Source: Nocardioides sp. Root190
GTDB lineage: Bacteria > Actinomycetota > Actinomycetes > Propionibacteriales > Nocardioidaceae
Assembly: GCF_001428565.1 (NCBI RefSeq)
Contig: NZ_LMIA01000014.1
Span: 38,951-102,950, forward strand
DNA: 64,000 nucleotides
Direction of reading: 5' to 3'
The position numbers were made by a program, and so were the translations under genes. Shown piece after piece: positions 25,250 through 34,453 of the stretch. Each line of letters opens with the position of its first letter. Position 1 is the stretch's first letter. Under the pieces are notes generated by a model, which had not been told where the DNA came from, ran no database searches, and saw nothing but the letters and a program-made list of their open reading frames with translations.

Positions 25250-26596
25250 TCATCCGTGGCGACGCAGCAACTGGTACGCCTCGAGCGCCTCGGCCCGGGC
25301 CTCGGCGTGGTCGACGATCGGGTCGGGGTAGCCCTCGGGCGGTCCGGAGCGCCACGGCTGGTGCACGTCCTTGCCCCTCTGGCCGGCGAGCTCCGGCACC
25401 CAGCGCCGGATGTACTCGCCGTCGGGATCGAACTTCTCGCCCTGGGTGATCGGGTTGAAGATCCGGAAGTACGGCGCCGCGTCCGTGCCGCAACCGGCGA
25501 CCCACTGCCAGTTGTGCTGGTTGCTGGCGAGGTCGCCGTCGACGAGCTGCTCCATGAAGTGGGCCGCCCCGTGCTGCCACTCGACCTGGAGGTGCTTGAC
25601 CAGGAAGGACGCCACGATCATCCGGACCCGGTTGTGCATCCAGCCTTCGCCGAGCAGCTGGCGCATCCCGGCGTCGACCATCGGATAGCCGGTCCGGCCG
25701 GCCTTCCACGCCGCGAGCCGGGTGTCCAGCTCCTTGCCCTGGACGTAGGGGAGCCCCTTGAGCTCGGGGCGGAAGTAGTCGCGCGCGCTGTCCGGCCAGT
25801 GGTGCAGCACCTGCGCGTAGAACTCGCGCCAGGCGAGCTCGCGCCGGTAGGTCTCCTGGTGCGGGTTGCGGGCGTCGATGTCGGCCAGCAGCGTGCGGGG
25901 GTGGATGGCACCCCAGCGCAGGTACGTCGACAGGCGGGAGGTCTCGTCGAGGTCGGGGCGGTCGCGGATGTCCTCGTAGTCGGTGCCGTGGAACTCCCGC
26001 CAGCGCGCCAGTGCGGCGGCCTCGCCGGCCTCGGGCAGCTCGACCTCGCCCAGGTCCGGCTCGTCCGGCAGGTCCTCGGACGGGGCGCCGACCCACTCGA
26101 CGTCAGCGGGGTCGGACTCGGCGGGCGCCCGCCAGCCGTGCCCCGCCCAGGCCTTGTAGAACGGGGTGAAGACCTTGTACGGGCTGCCGCTCCCGGTCGC
26201 GACCCGACCCGGCGCGACGGCGTACGGCGACCCGGTTGCCACCAGCGGCACGTCCCCGAGGGCCCGGGCCACCGCCTCGTCGCGCTGGGCGCCGTACGGC
26301 CCGAAGTCCGCGCTGATGTGCACTGCACCGGCCGAGATCTCGCGCGCCAGCTCGGGAAGGACGTCCTCGGGCCGGCCGTGGCGCACGACCAGGCCCGGGC
26401 CGTGCTGGCGCAGGTCCTGGTCCAGGGCACGCAAGGACTGGACCAGGAACGCGATCCGCGCAGGTCCGGACGGTCCCAGCAGCGAGTCGTCGAGGACGAA
26501 GAGGGGGAGCACCGGTCCGGCATCCGCCGCTGCGAGGAGGGCGGGATGGTCGCCGAGCCGGAGATCGCGCCGGAACCAGAGGATGCTCGGGGTCAC
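25250..26596 (-). CDS. phr: deoxyribodipyrimidine photolyase (class I CPD)
   Basis: A 448-residue cryptochrome/photolyase-family protein that repairs cyclobutane pyrimidine dimers with blue light, using FAD and an antenna chromophore. It opens ILWFRRDLRLGDHPALL, the conserved antenna-domain start. The FAD-binding helical domain contains WREFYAQVLHHWP, GYPMVDAGMRQL, NRVRMIVASFLVKHL and WQWVAGCGTDAAPYFRIFNP, all signature segments. The start is GTG 26596. It is the likely functional target of the MerR-DICT/sigma neighbourhood, as light-responsive regulators often control photolyases. Confidence 0.95.
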   Translation of the reverse strand: MTPSILWFRRDLRLGDHPALLAAADAGPVLPLFVLDDSLLGPSGPARIAFLVQSLRALDQDLRQHGPGLVVRHGRPEDVLPELAREISAGAVHISADFGPYGAQRDEAVARALGDVPLVATGSPYAVAPGRVATGSGSPYKVFTPFYKAWAGHGWRAPAESDPADVEWVGAPSEDLPDEPDLGEVELPEAGEAAALARWREFHGTDYEDIRDRPDLDETSRLSTYLRWGAIHPRTLLADIDARNPHQETYRRELAWREFYAQVLHHWPDSARDYFRPELKGLPYVQGKELDTRLAAWKAGRTGYPMVDAGMRQLLGEGWMHNRVRMIVASFLVKHLQVEWQHGAAHFMEQLVDGDLASNQHNWQWVAGCGTDAAPYFRIFNPITQGEKFDPDGEYIRRWVPELAGQRGKDVHQPWRSGPPEGYPDPIVDHAEARAEALEAYQLLRRHG

Positions 26597-26627
26597 CGGC
26601 CCATCGTGGCACGGCGGACAACGGGCC

Positions 26628-27386
26628 TCAGATCAGGCTGGACGTCAGGCCGCCGTCGAGGGTGAGTGCCGTCCCCGTCATCCAGGTCTGCGCGGGATCC
26701 GAGAGGAAGCCGACCACCCGCGCGACGTCGTCCGGCGAGCCGAAGCGCCCCTGCTTGGTCTCGATGACCTGTCCGAAGGCGCCGGCCTCCATGCCGAGGT
26801 ACCGCTCGAACTCGGGCGCCGCCTCGGTGACCAGGTCGGTGCCGATGAACCCGGGCAGCACGGCGTTGACCCGCACCCCGTGCGGGCGCAGCTCCATCGC
26901 GGCGGTCTTGGTCAGGTTGATGACCGCTGCCTTGGCAGCGGCGTAGGAGGCGATGAGGGGCGTGCCCGTCGTACCGCTGACCGAGGCGATGGACACGATC
27001 GAGCCGCCGCCGGAGGCGATGATCGCCGGTGCTGCCCAGCGCAGGGACAGGAAGACCCCGTCCAGGTTGACCGAGGTGACCTGCCTCCAGGCCGCGAGAT
27101 CGGTCTCGAGGATCGGCGCCACGACACCGATGCCGGCGTTCGGCACCATCAGGTCGAGGTGGCCGTGGTGCGCGACGGTGTCGGCCACCAGTGCCTTGAC
27201 CTGGTCCTCGTCGCGCACGTCGCAGGGGATGGCGATCGCGTCGTCGAGCTCCTTGGCCGAGATCTCGGCGGCAGCGGCGTCGATGTCGGAGATCACCACG
27301 CGGTAGCCGCGAACGGACAGCTCATGGGCGATGCTGAGGCCGATGCCCTTGGCGGAGCCGGTGACGATGGCGACGGGTGAGGACAT
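26628..27386 (-). CDS. SDR-family oxidoreductase
   Basis: A 252-residue classical SDR. Motifs are VTGSAKGIG at residues 8-16, a NAG triplet in MVPNAGIG, catalytic Ser in SIASVSG, and YAAAKAAV with Tyr and Lys. The ending MTGTALTLDGGLTSSLI is typical of FabG-like and acetoin/diol dehydrogenases, and the sequence resembles acetoin/diacetyl reductases in tone, but the substrate is not defined. ATG 27386 begins at the conserved N-terminus; an upstream in-frame start adds a non-conserved tail. It precedes phr on the same strand with 31 bp between. Confidence 0.87.
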   Translation of the reverse strand: MSSPVAIVTGSAKGIGLSIAHELSVRGYRVVISDIDAAAAEISAKELDDAIAIPCDVRDEDQVKALVADTVAHHGHLDLMVPNAGIGVVAPILETDLAAWRQVTSVNLDGVFLSLRWAAPAIIASGGGSIVSIASVSGTTGTPLIASYAAAKAAVINLTKTAAMELRPHGVRVNAVLPGFIGTDLVTEAAPEFERYLGMEAGAFGQVIETKQGRFGSPDDVARVVGFLSDPAQTWMTGTALTLDGGLTSSLI

Positions 27387-27428
27387 GGGCGTCACTCCTG
27401 TGCTGGTGGGATGTGGTCCCACGGCACG

Positions 27429-27902
27429 CTAGGCACCGACGCGGCGGACCGGACCGGTCCTGCGCACCAGAGTCCTGCGGGGCCTTTGGCTGCTCACGAC
27501 AACACGGCGTGATGCGACCGCTCCGGTGATCGCGCCGACGATCACCGCGGTGAGCGCGGTCTGCGCGATCTGCTGGAGGTCGCGGCCCTGCTCGAAGGGC
27601 AGGAGCAGGGGGAGGACGAGCGCGTAGGACAGCAGCGCGGCGAAGATCCCGTGCAGGGCGGGGATGCCGGCCCGCTGACTACGTCGTGCCGCGATCGCGA
27701 AGGCGACGATCGCGACCAGCGCCAGCCAGATCCCCGCAGTCAGGGTCGAGACCAGGGTCAGCATCGGTGCGAGGAAGCCACCGATGAGCAGGATGCTGAA
27801 CCCCGTCGACGCGCCACGGACGGCGTTCGGGACGTCGATCCGGCCCACCGGCACAGGGACTGGCGCGGGCGCGGGCGCGTTCTTTCGTGAGGTCTGCGGC
27901 AT
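27429..27902 (-). CDS. hypothetical polytopic membrane protein
   Basis: A 157-residue protein with a Pro/Ala-rich N-terminus (about residues 9-21) and about four hydrophobic segments: STGFSILLIGGFLAPMLTLV, GIWLALVAIVAFAIAA, GIFAALLSYALVLPLLLPF and TALTAVIVGAITGAVA. The C-terminus is basic. I do not recognise a family. It is divergent from the mce operon with 149 bp between, so the dyad there could also affect it. Confidence 0.7.
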   Translation of the reverse strand: MPQTSRKNAPAPAPVPVPVGRIDVPNAVRGASTGFSILLIGGFLAPMLTLVSTLTAGIWLALVAIVAFAIAARRSQRAGIPALHGIFAALLSYALVLPLLLPFEQGRDLQQIAQTALTAVIVGAITGAVASRRVVVSSQRPRRTLVRRTGPVRRVGA

Positions 27903-27971
27903 GACGTCGACGCTAGGTCAGCGCCCTCGCCCTGGCGTTGCTAACCGCTGACAAAACCGTGAGTGGGATTT

Positions 27972-27998
27972 GTGACCTGGGACTATGTCCCGGGTCAC
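27972..27998. promoter_or_regulatory. 12-3-12 dyad upstream of the mce operon
   Basis: GTGACCTGGGAC-TAT-GTCCCGGGTCAC is an inverted repeat with one mismatch, 54 bp before the YrbE-A ATG. TATGTC in its centre could be a -10 hexamer. It is the best operator candidate for the whole mce operon; the cognate regulator is unknown. Confidence 0.6.
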
Positions 27999-28051
27999 AC
28001 GTCGCTGAAAGGTTGTGCAGGACTTCAACCGAGGCAGGCGGTGAACCATTC

Positions 28052-28864
28052 ATGGGGAATGCGACACGCAAGGCTCCGGCTCCAGGAACTCTTGCAGCCG
28101 GCGTGGCCGAGCTGGGCGAGATGACCAAGCTCGGGGGCTCCGTGATCTGGATGGCCGTACGCGGACCGTTCGACTACTGGCACGACACCGTCGACCAGAT
28201 GTTCCAGATCCTCAAGCAGTGCTGGATCCCGATGGCCGTGTCCTGCACGTTCTTCGGACTCGGCGCACCGGGACTGCAGGGCGGCAACATCTACGCGCTG
28301 TTCGGCATGCCGGAGCGGCTCGGCTCCTTCTTCATCATGGCCAGCATCCGTGAGTTCGCCCCCTGGGTGAACGCGATGGTGGTCGCCGGGGTCGTCGGCT
28401 CGGCCATCACCGCCGACCTCGGCGCCCGACGGATCCGCGACGAGATCGACGCGATGGAGGTCCTCGGCGTCGACCCGATCCGGGCGCTGGCCCTGCCGCG
28501 CATCGTCGCGGTCACCATCATCACCGGGCTGATGGACATCATCGCCCTCTGCTTCGGCCTGCTCGGCGGCTTCATCGCGGCGGTGCCGATCCTGGGCGCG
28601 AACCCGTGGGCGTTCTACAACAGCCTGTTCGCCAACCTCACCACACCGGACATCTGGGGGAGCGTCGTGAAGACGACGCTCTTCGGCCTGATCATCGGCG
28701 TCGTGTGCTGCTACAAGGGCATGTACGCCAAGGGCGGCGCGATCGGCGTGGGCCGCGCGGTGAACCAGGCGGTCGTCATCGCCTTCGCCCTGATCTGGAT
28801 CGTCAACGTCGTCTTCACCAACATCCTGCTCGGGCTCAACCCCGAGATGCAGGTCTTCAAGTAG
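28052..28864 (+). CDS. yrbEA: MlaE/YrbE-family ABC permease (mce operon, A)
   Basis: A 270-residue polytopic permease of the Mce lipid-import system, equivalent to YrbE1A of mycobacteria. The conserved cytoplasmic coupling region is GARRIRDEIDAMEVLGVDPI at about residues 128-147. Five or so hydrophobic segments surround it. It pairs with YrbE-B to form the membrane channel energised by the ATPase two genes downstream. The ATG at 28052 is preferred to the longer frame because the leader dyad lies upstream. First gene of a twelve-gene operon. Confidence 0.93.
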   Translation: MGNATRKAPAPGTLAAGVAELGEMTKLGGSVIWMAVRGPFDYWHDTVDQMFQILKQCWIPMAVSCTFFGLGAPGLQGGNIYALFGMPERLGSFFIMASIREFAPWVNAMVVAGVVGSAITADLGARRIRDEIDAMEVLGVDPIRALALPRIVAVTIITGLMDIIALCFGLLGGFIAAVPILGANPWAFYNSLFANLTTPDIWGSVVKTTLFGLIIGVVCCYKGMYAKGGAIGVGRAVNQAVVIAFALIWIVNVVFTNILLGLNPEMQVFK

Positions 28865-28877
28865 TGGGGGCGCAACG

Positions 28878-29741
28878 ATGACAACGACTCCCGAGAAGCC
28901 GGCCGCCGAGCGGCCGAGCGCACCGACGCCCAAGGACAGCGAGCTCTCGCTGTCCAGCGCGGCCGGGTCGGTCCGGGCCGCGCTGACGACGGGCGGTGAG
29001 ATCCTCCGCTTCTCCTGGGAGGTGACCCGCAGCCTCCCCGAGGTGCGGATCCACTGGACCGAGGTGGTCCGCCAGGCGGCGATCCTCGTCCTGTCCAGCG
29101 CGCTGATCATCTGGGCGATGCAGTTCGTCGTCGGGACGGTGTGCGGGACCGAGGCGATCTACACGCTCAAGCAGGTCGGTGCGCCGATCTACTCCGGCAT
29201 CTTCAACGCCTGGTGCGCGGTCCGCGAGCTGGTTCCCTACATGTGGGGCTACATCCTCGCGGCCAAGATCGGCTGCGGTCTGGTCGCCGAGATCGGGTCG
29301 ATGCGGATCGCCGAGGAGGTGGACGCCCTCGAGGTGATGGGCGTCGACTCCCGCAGCTACCTGGTCGGCACCCGCGTCGTCGCGGCCTGGCTGGCGATGC
29401 CGTTCCTGTACGCCGTCAGCCTCGCGATGATGTCGCTCGGGGAGATCCTGGTGACGGTCTACTACGTCGGTGGGGTGTCGCCTGGTGGGCACATGTACAT
29501 CTTCTGGCTCTACCAGAACCCACTCGACTTCCTCTACTCGATGATCAAGGGCATGACGATGGGCACGGCCATCGTGTTCGTCGCCTGCTACTACGGCTAC
29601 ACCGTTCGTGGGGGATCAGTCGAGGTCGGCAAGAACACCGCCAGATCCATGGTCCTGAACATGGTCCTGATCCACATGATCGGGGCTCTCGGAACCCAGC
29701 TCTTCTGGGGCCTCTCGCCGAATGCGCCCATCGGCAACTAG
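28878..29741 (+). CDS. yrbEB: MlaE/YrbE-family ABC permease (mce operon, B)
   Basis: A 287-residue partner of the preceding permease, equivalent to YrbE1B. Its coupling helix has EIGSMRIAEEVDALEVMGVD at about 134-153. A charged N-terminal stretch of about 50 residues precedes the first membrane helix. Starts 13 bp after YrbE-A. Together they form the heterodimeric permease of the importer. Substrates of Mce systems include fatty acids and sterols in mycobacteria. Confidence 0.93.
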   Translation: MTTTPEKPAAERPSAPTPKDSELSLSSAAGSVRAALTTGGEILRFSWEVTRSLPEVRIHWTEVVRQAAILVLSSALIIWAMQFVVGTVCGTEAIYTLKQVGAPIYSGIFNAWCAVRELVPYMWGYILAAKIGCGLVAEIGSMRIAEEVDALEVMGVDSRSYLVGTRVVAAWLAMPFLYAVSLAMMSLGEILVTVYYVGGVSPGGHMYIFWLYQNPLDFLYSMIKGMTMGTAIVFVACYYGYTVRGGSVEVGKNTARSMVLNMVLIHMIGALGTQLFWGLSPNAPIGN

Positions 29742-29780
29742 CGCACGCTCCCGTCCGCACCTCACGCAGAGGAACTCCAC

Positions 29781-30608
29781 ATGACCACTCTTGCTCCCCT
29801 CCCCGACGCCGCTGCACCGTTCGGCTCCGCCACTCCTGCCGGGACCTCCGGCAACCAGCACTCGATGGAGGTCCGCAACGTCCACAAGAGCTTCGGACCG
29901 TACGACATCCTGACCGGCCTGAACCTGAACTTCGTCGACGACGCGATCACCACGATCCTGGGCCCGTCCGGCACGGGGAAGAGCGTCCTGATCAAGCACC
30001 TCGTCGGTCTGCTGGAGCCCGACGAGGGCGAGGTCCTGATCTTCGGCCAGGACATCTGGAACATCAGCAAGCCCGAGCGCTACGAGCTGCGCAAGCGGTT
30101 CGGCGTGCTCTTCCAGGACGGCGCCCTGTTCGGGTCGATGAACATCTTCGACAACGTCGCCTTCCCGTTGCGCAAGCACACCGACACCCCGGAGTCCGAG
30201 GTCCGCGACATGGTCATGGACCGCCTGCAGGAGGTCGGCCTCGAAGGGGCCGCGGCCAAGCTCCCCAGCGAGGTCTCGGGCGGCATGCGCAAGCGCGCCG
30301 GGTTCGCCCGGGCGCTCATCCTCGACCCGGACATCGTCCTGTTCGACGAGCCCGACTCGGGTCTCGACCCGGTGCGCACCAGCCTGCTCAACGACGTCAT
30401 CCTCGACATGCACGAGCGGCACAAGGGCACCTACATGGTGGTCACCCACGACATCCGCACGGCTCGCAAGGTCAGTGACTACGTCGGCGTGATCTGGAAG
30501 GGCAAGGCCGTCCACTACAGCGACGCGGACTCCGCCTTCAACTCCGAGAACCCGTTCGTCCGGCAGTTCCTGGCCGGCGACTCCGCCGGCCCGCTGGGGA
30601 TGGACTGA
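29781..30608 (+). CDS. mceG: Mce-system ABC ATPase (MceG/Mkl/MlaF type)
   Basis: A 275-residue ATPase. Walker A is GPSGTGKS at residues 61-68, the ABC signature VSGGMRKRAG lies near 168-177, Walker B is IVLFDEPDSGLDP, and the H-loop is VVTHDIRTA. The RKRAG version of the signature is typical of MlaF/MceG rather than of sugar importers. In mycobacteria the ATPase is encoded away from the mce operons; here it sits between the permeases and the Mce genes, as in other non-mycobacterial actinobacteria. Its last base is shared with the ATG of the next gene. Confidence 0.94.
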   Translation: MTTLAPLPDAAAPFGSATPAGTSGNQHSMEVRNVHKSFGPYDILTGLNLNFVDDAITTILGPSGTGKSVLIKHLVGLLEPDEGEVLIFGQDIWNISKPERYELRKRFGVLFQDGALFGSMNIFDNVAFPLRKHTDTPESEVRDMVMDRLQEVGLEGAAAKLPSEVSGGMRKRAGFARALILDPDIVLFDEPDSGLDPVRTSLLNDVILDMHERHKGTYMVVTHDIRTARKVSDYVGVIWKGKAVHYSDADSAFNSENPFVRQFLAGDSAGPLGMD

Positions 30609-31861
30609 TGAGCAGGACTCGACCCCGGATCCGACCCGGACTGGCGATCGGCGTGCTCGGCATCGCCCTGGTGGCCGGTGCGGTGGTGACCCTCGACCAG
30701 AGCGACGGGTACCGCGTCAGCGCGGTGCTGCCCAACGCCGGCAACCTCTTCATCGGCAGCTCGGTGATGTACGACGGCTACGAGGCCGGCAGCGTGACGG
30801 GCATCGAGGTCCGTGACGGCAAGGCCATGGTCGAGCTCTCGCTCGACGACGAGTTCGGCCCGCTCCACGACGGCGCCACCGTCGAGGTGGTCTGGAAGGC
30901 GGCACTCGGCGAGCGCCTGGTCCGGATCGTCGACGGCGCGGACAAGAACCCCGAGCTGCCCGAGGGCGCGATGCTCGCGGGCGTCCAGCGGGAGCCCGTC
31001 GAGCTCGATTCCGTGCTCTCGGCGCTCGACGCACCGACCCGCAAGCACCTGTCCTCGCTCGTCGGACGGCTGCAGGAGACCCTCGATGGGCGCGAGGCGG
31101 ACGCCAACGCCAGCCTGCAGGCGGCCGGTCCGGCGCTGGAGGAGCTCGGCGCGGTGCTGCGCGAGGTCGACACCGACGGCGAGGCGATCAAGCAGATCGT
31201 CGTCCAGTTCAACGACACGATGAAGATCCTCGGCTCGCGCGGTGAGAGCCTCGAGCAGGTGGTGAGCTCGCTGGCCTCGGCGACGGCCACCATCGCCGCC
31301 CAGGAGCGCAGTGTCGGCAGCACGTTGCAGAAGCTGCCGCCGGTCCTGGAGAAGGCCGACGAGACGCTCGCCCGGGTCCCCGGCACCGTCGAGGTGACCC
31401 TGCCGCTGCTGGAGGACCTGGCTCCCGCCACTGGAAGCCTGACGTCGGTGTCGCGCAACCTGCGGCCGCTGCTGCAGGACCTGCGTCCCACCGTCGGCGA
31501 CCTCCGGCCGACCCTGGACCAGCTGTCGACGTTGCTCGGCCTGACGCCCGGCCTCCTCGACGGCAGCACCGCGACCGCCCCGGACGCCGACGACGCGATG
31601 ACGGGTCTCACCCCGGTGATCGACTTCCTCCGGCCGTACACGCCCGAGCTCGCCGGCTGGGCCACCAACTGGGGCTCGGCAGCCGGCAACCGCGACAACC
31701 AGGGCCACTACACCCGGTTCCTGATCCAGGCCGGGCTCGAGAGCGTCATCCCCAACCCGACCGGCACCCCCGGTCCGGGAGTGACCCAGAACCTGACGCC
31801 GGACCCCGGTGCCCCGGTGGGGCAGCCGTGGACCGACGCCTACGGAAGCGGAATGCGATGA
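30608..31861 (+). CDS. mceA: Mce-family protein A (MlaD domain)
   Basis: A 417-residue substrate-channel subunit. An N-terminal membrane helix (residues 12-27) is followed by the MlaD/MCE domain at about 33-113 (VLPNAGNLFIGSSVMYDGYEAGSVTGIEV). A long helical region then forms the tube, with many LxxLxPxLxxL-like segments. The C-terminus has DNQGHYTRFLIQAGLESV, matching the tail domain of this group. No lipobox is seen. Stop and start overlap with the next gene (ATGA). Confidence 0.9.
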   Translation: MSRTRPRIRPGLAIGVLGIALVAGAVVTLDQSDGYRVSAVLPNAGNLFIGSSVMYDGYEAGSVTGIEVRDGKAMVELSLDDEFGPLHDGATVEVVWKAALGERLVRIVDGADKNPELPEGAMLAGVQREPVELDSVLSALDAPTRKHLSSLVGRLQETLDGREADANASLQAAGPALEELGAVLREVDTDGEAIKQIVVQFNDTMKILGSRGESLEQVVSSLASATATIAAQERSVGSTLQKLPPVLEKADETLARVPGTVEVTLPLLEDLAPATGSLTSVSRNLRPLLQDLRPTVGDLRPTLDQLSTLLGLTPGLLDGSTATAPDADDAMTGLTPVIDFLRPYTPELAGWATNWGSAAGNRDNQGHYTRFLIQAGLESVIPNPTGTPGPGVTQNLTPDPGAPVGQPWTDAYGSGMR

Positions 31862-33216
31862 ACGCGATGAGCGACGTCGGTCGCGCGGCCCTGGTGGCCG
31901 TGCTGATCGCGGCAGGAGTCGCGGGGGTCGCGACCCAGCTGGGCAGCGACAGGGACGACGAGATGGTCCGCGCCACGTTCCTCTCCGCAGCGCCCCTCGT
32001 CGAGGGCAACCAGGTCAAGATCGACGGCGTGGTCGTCGGCTCGGTCAAGAGCCTGACGGTCGAGGACGGTGTGGCCGAGGTGGGCCTCGACCTCGACGAG
32101 GAGGCCCGCCCGCTCCACGAGGACGTGAAGCTCACGATCCGGCCGGTCAGCCTGCTGGGGGAGCGGTACGTCGACCTGGACCGCGGCAGCCCCGACGCCC
32201 CGCTCCTCGCCGAGGGCACGGTCATCCCGGTCGAGCAGACGGCCACCTCGGTCGGGCTCGACGAGGTGCTCAACACCGTCGACCAGCCGACCGGCGACGG
32301 TCTCCGCGCGCTGGTGAGCACGCTCGGCGAGGGCCTGCAGGGCAACGGCGAGAACGTCGACGAGACCCTGAAGCTGCTGTCCCCGAGCCTCAAGGACGTC
32401 ACCGCGATGGCGTCGGTGCTCGACGAGCACAACGAGCTCCTCGCCCGCCTGATCACCAACTTCGAGCCCGTGGCCAGTGCACTGGCCACCCGCGACGGCG
32501 AGGCGATGGACCAGCTGGTCGACTCCTCCGACACGGTGCTGACCGCTGTGCGGGAGCGCCAGGTCAAGCTCGAGCGCACGCTCGCCAAGCTCCCCGGCAC
32601 GCTGCGGGTGCTGCGCACCACGCTGGGCAACCTGCGTGCCGCCGCGGACGACACGGCGCCGACGCTCAAGGAGCTCCGCCCCCTCACCGATGCCCTGCCC
32701 GACCTGGCCGAGGAGCTGCGGGCGTTCTCCGACGTCCTCGACCCGGCCCTGGCCACGTCCGAACCGGTGATGCGCAAGGCGGACGAGCTGCTCAAGGCTG
32801 CGGCGCCCGTCGCGAAGGACGTGCGGGAGTCCGGTGGCGGGCTCGCCACCACCACGTCCGGCCTGCAGGAGGTCACCGGTGCCCTCACCCGCAACCGGGA
32901 CCACCTGTTCGACTACATCCGGTTCTGGGCGCTGACCACCAACGGTCACGACGGCCTGTCGCACTACTTCCGTGCCCACTACGTCGTGGACCCCGACACC
33001 GTCCTGGGCCTGCTGCCGGTCACGCCGGGCGACAAGCCGGCGGCCGCCAAGCCGGCGAAGACTCCCGCCGCACCGAAGGATTCGGCGCCGCGCGGTCTTC
33101 TCGACGGACTCAACGACGTCCTCGGTGGACTGCTGCAGCCCAAGGGCGCCAGCGCCACCGGACTGAGCGAGAAGCAGGAGCTCAACCTGCTCGGACTGCT
33201 TCTCGGAGGGAAGTGA
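31858..33216 (+). CDS. mceB: Mce-family protein B (MlaD domain)
   Basis: A 452-residue paralogue of the previous gene. N-terminal membrane helix at about residues 9-24, MCE domain at about 36-115 (APLVEGNQVKIDGVVVGSVK), a long helical region, a tail with TNGHDGLSHYFRAHYVVDP and then a Pro/Ala/Lys-rich linker. ATG 31858 overlaps the upstream stop; an in-frame GTG at 31828 would extend into the upstream gene and is less likely. Six such subunits assemble as a hetero-hexamer in mycobacteria. Confidence 0.9.
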   Translation: MNAMSDVGRAALVAVLIAAGVAGVATQLGSDRDDEMVRATFLSAAPLVEGNQVKIDGVVVGSVKSLTVEDGVAEVGLDLDEEARPLHEDVKLTIRPVSLLGERYVDLDRGSPDAPLLAEGTVIPVEQTATSVGLDEVLNTVDQPTGDGLRALVSTLGEGLQGNGENVDETLKLLSPSLKDVTAMASVLDEHNELLARLITNFEPVASALATRDGEAMDQLVDSSDTVLTAVRERQVKLERTLAKLPGTLRVLRTTLGNLRAAADDTAPTLKELRPLTDALPDLAEELRAFSDVLDPALATSEPVMRKADELLKAAAPVAKDVRESGGGLATTTSGLQEVTGALTRNRDHLFDYIRFWALTTNGHDGLSHYFRAHYVVDPDTVLGLLPVTPGDKPAAAKPAKTPAAPKDSAPRGLLDGLNDVLGGLLQPKGASATGLSEKQELNLLGLLLGGK

Positions 33217-33217
33217 C

Positions 33218-34453
33218 ATGACCGACAACGCCCTGTTCTCCTGGCTGCGCAGCCCGCTGGGCATCGGCACCGCAGTGCTCGTGCTCTTCGGTGGAGCGGT
33301 GGTCTTCGGCCTCAACTCCACCCACGGCATGCCGCTCGCCGAGCGCCGTGAGGTCCTGGTCGCCTTCGAGGACCTCAGCGGCCTCAACACCGGCGACGAC
33401 GTGCGCATCGCGGGCAACCGGGTCGGCTACGTCGAGGACCTGCGACTCGAGGACGGCCAGGCCGTCGCCGTGCTCAAGCTCGACGACCCCGACACCGAGC
33501 TGTACGAGAACGCGCAGGCCGCGCGGATCTCGGACCGGTCGGGTCTCGGTCAGAAGTTCGTGACCCTGGACCCGGGTGACCCCTCCACCGGCGCCCTCCG
33601 CTCCGACGCGATCATCCCGGCCGACCAGACGGTCAAGACCGAGGACATCAACGAGCTGCTCGACACCTTCGACGAGGCGACCCGGGCCGAGGCCGCGACC
33701 GCCCTGCAGAACCTCGGCGGCGGCATGATCGGCCACAGCGAGGACCTGCACGCCGTCACCCGTAACGCGCCGGAGATCCTCCGCTCGACCGGCGAGGTGT
33801 CCCGGGCGCTGGCCGCCGGCAAGGGAGCGCCCCTCGAGGACCTGCTCCTCTCGGCGGACCGGCTCAGCGGACGCCTGGCGACCCGGGACGAGGAGCTCGC
33901 GGCCCTGATCGACGAGATGGCGGTGACGGTCGATGCCTTCGCCGCCGACGACGGCAACCAGGTCCGGGCCTCCCTCGACCAGGCGCCGGACACCCTCGAC
34001 GCCGCGCACTCGGCACTGACCGGGCTCGACACGCCCCTCGCCGACCTCGCGGTCGCGATGCGCCAGGTCCGCCCGGGCGCCACTGCGCTCGGCCGCTCCA
34101 CCCCCGACCTGCGCGCCTTCCTCCGGGAGGCGGTGACGCCGCTCGCGAAGATGCCGGACGTCAACAAGGACGCCGAGACCGGCGTCGTGGCGCTGGACCG
34201 CCTCGTGGGCGATGCCCGACCGCTGGCCCAGCAGTTGCTCAAGACCGCGAGCAGTGCCGCTCCTCTCGCGAGCGTGCTCGGCGACTACGCCGAGGACATC
34301 GCCTACTTCCACACGAACGCTTCCGGCGCCCTCGGGCGTGGCGACAGCGCCGGCCACTGGCTGCGGATCCTGCTGCTGCCCGGCGTGGAGTCGGTGGGCC
34401 TGCCCGGCGCCGCCACGCGTGACCCGTACCCGGCCCCCGGAGAGACCTGGTGA
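33218..34453 (+). CDS. mceC: Mce-family protein C (MlaD domain)
   Basis: A 411-residue Mce subunit. Membrane helix about residues 14-31, MCE domain about 39-117 (FEDLSGLNTGDDVRIAGNRVGYVEDL), helical stalk, and a C-terminus with AGHWLRILLLPGVESVGLP that echoes MceA. It begins 1 bp after the mceB stop. The sequence ends TRDPYPAPGETW, a short proline-rich tail also seen in MceF. Confidence 0.9.
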   Translation: MTDNALFSWLRSPLGIGTAVLVLFGGAVVFGLNSTHGMPLAERREVLVAFEDLSGLNTGDDVRIAGNRVGYVEDLRLEDGQAVAVLKLDDPDTELYENAQAARISDRSGLGQKFVTLDPGDPSTGALRSDAIIPADQTVKTEDINELLDTFDEATRAEAATALQNLGGGMIGHSEDLHAVTRNAPEILRSTGEVSRALAAGKGAPLEDLLLSADRLSGRLATRDEELAALIDEMAVTVDAFAADDGNQVRASLDQAPDTLDAAHSALTGLDTPLADLAVAMRQVRPGATALGRSTPDLRAFLREAVTPLAKMPDVNKDAETGVVALDRLVGDARPLAQQLLKTASSAAPLASVLGDYAEDIAYFHTNASGALGRGDSAGHWLRILLLPGVESVGLPGAATRDPYPAPGETW

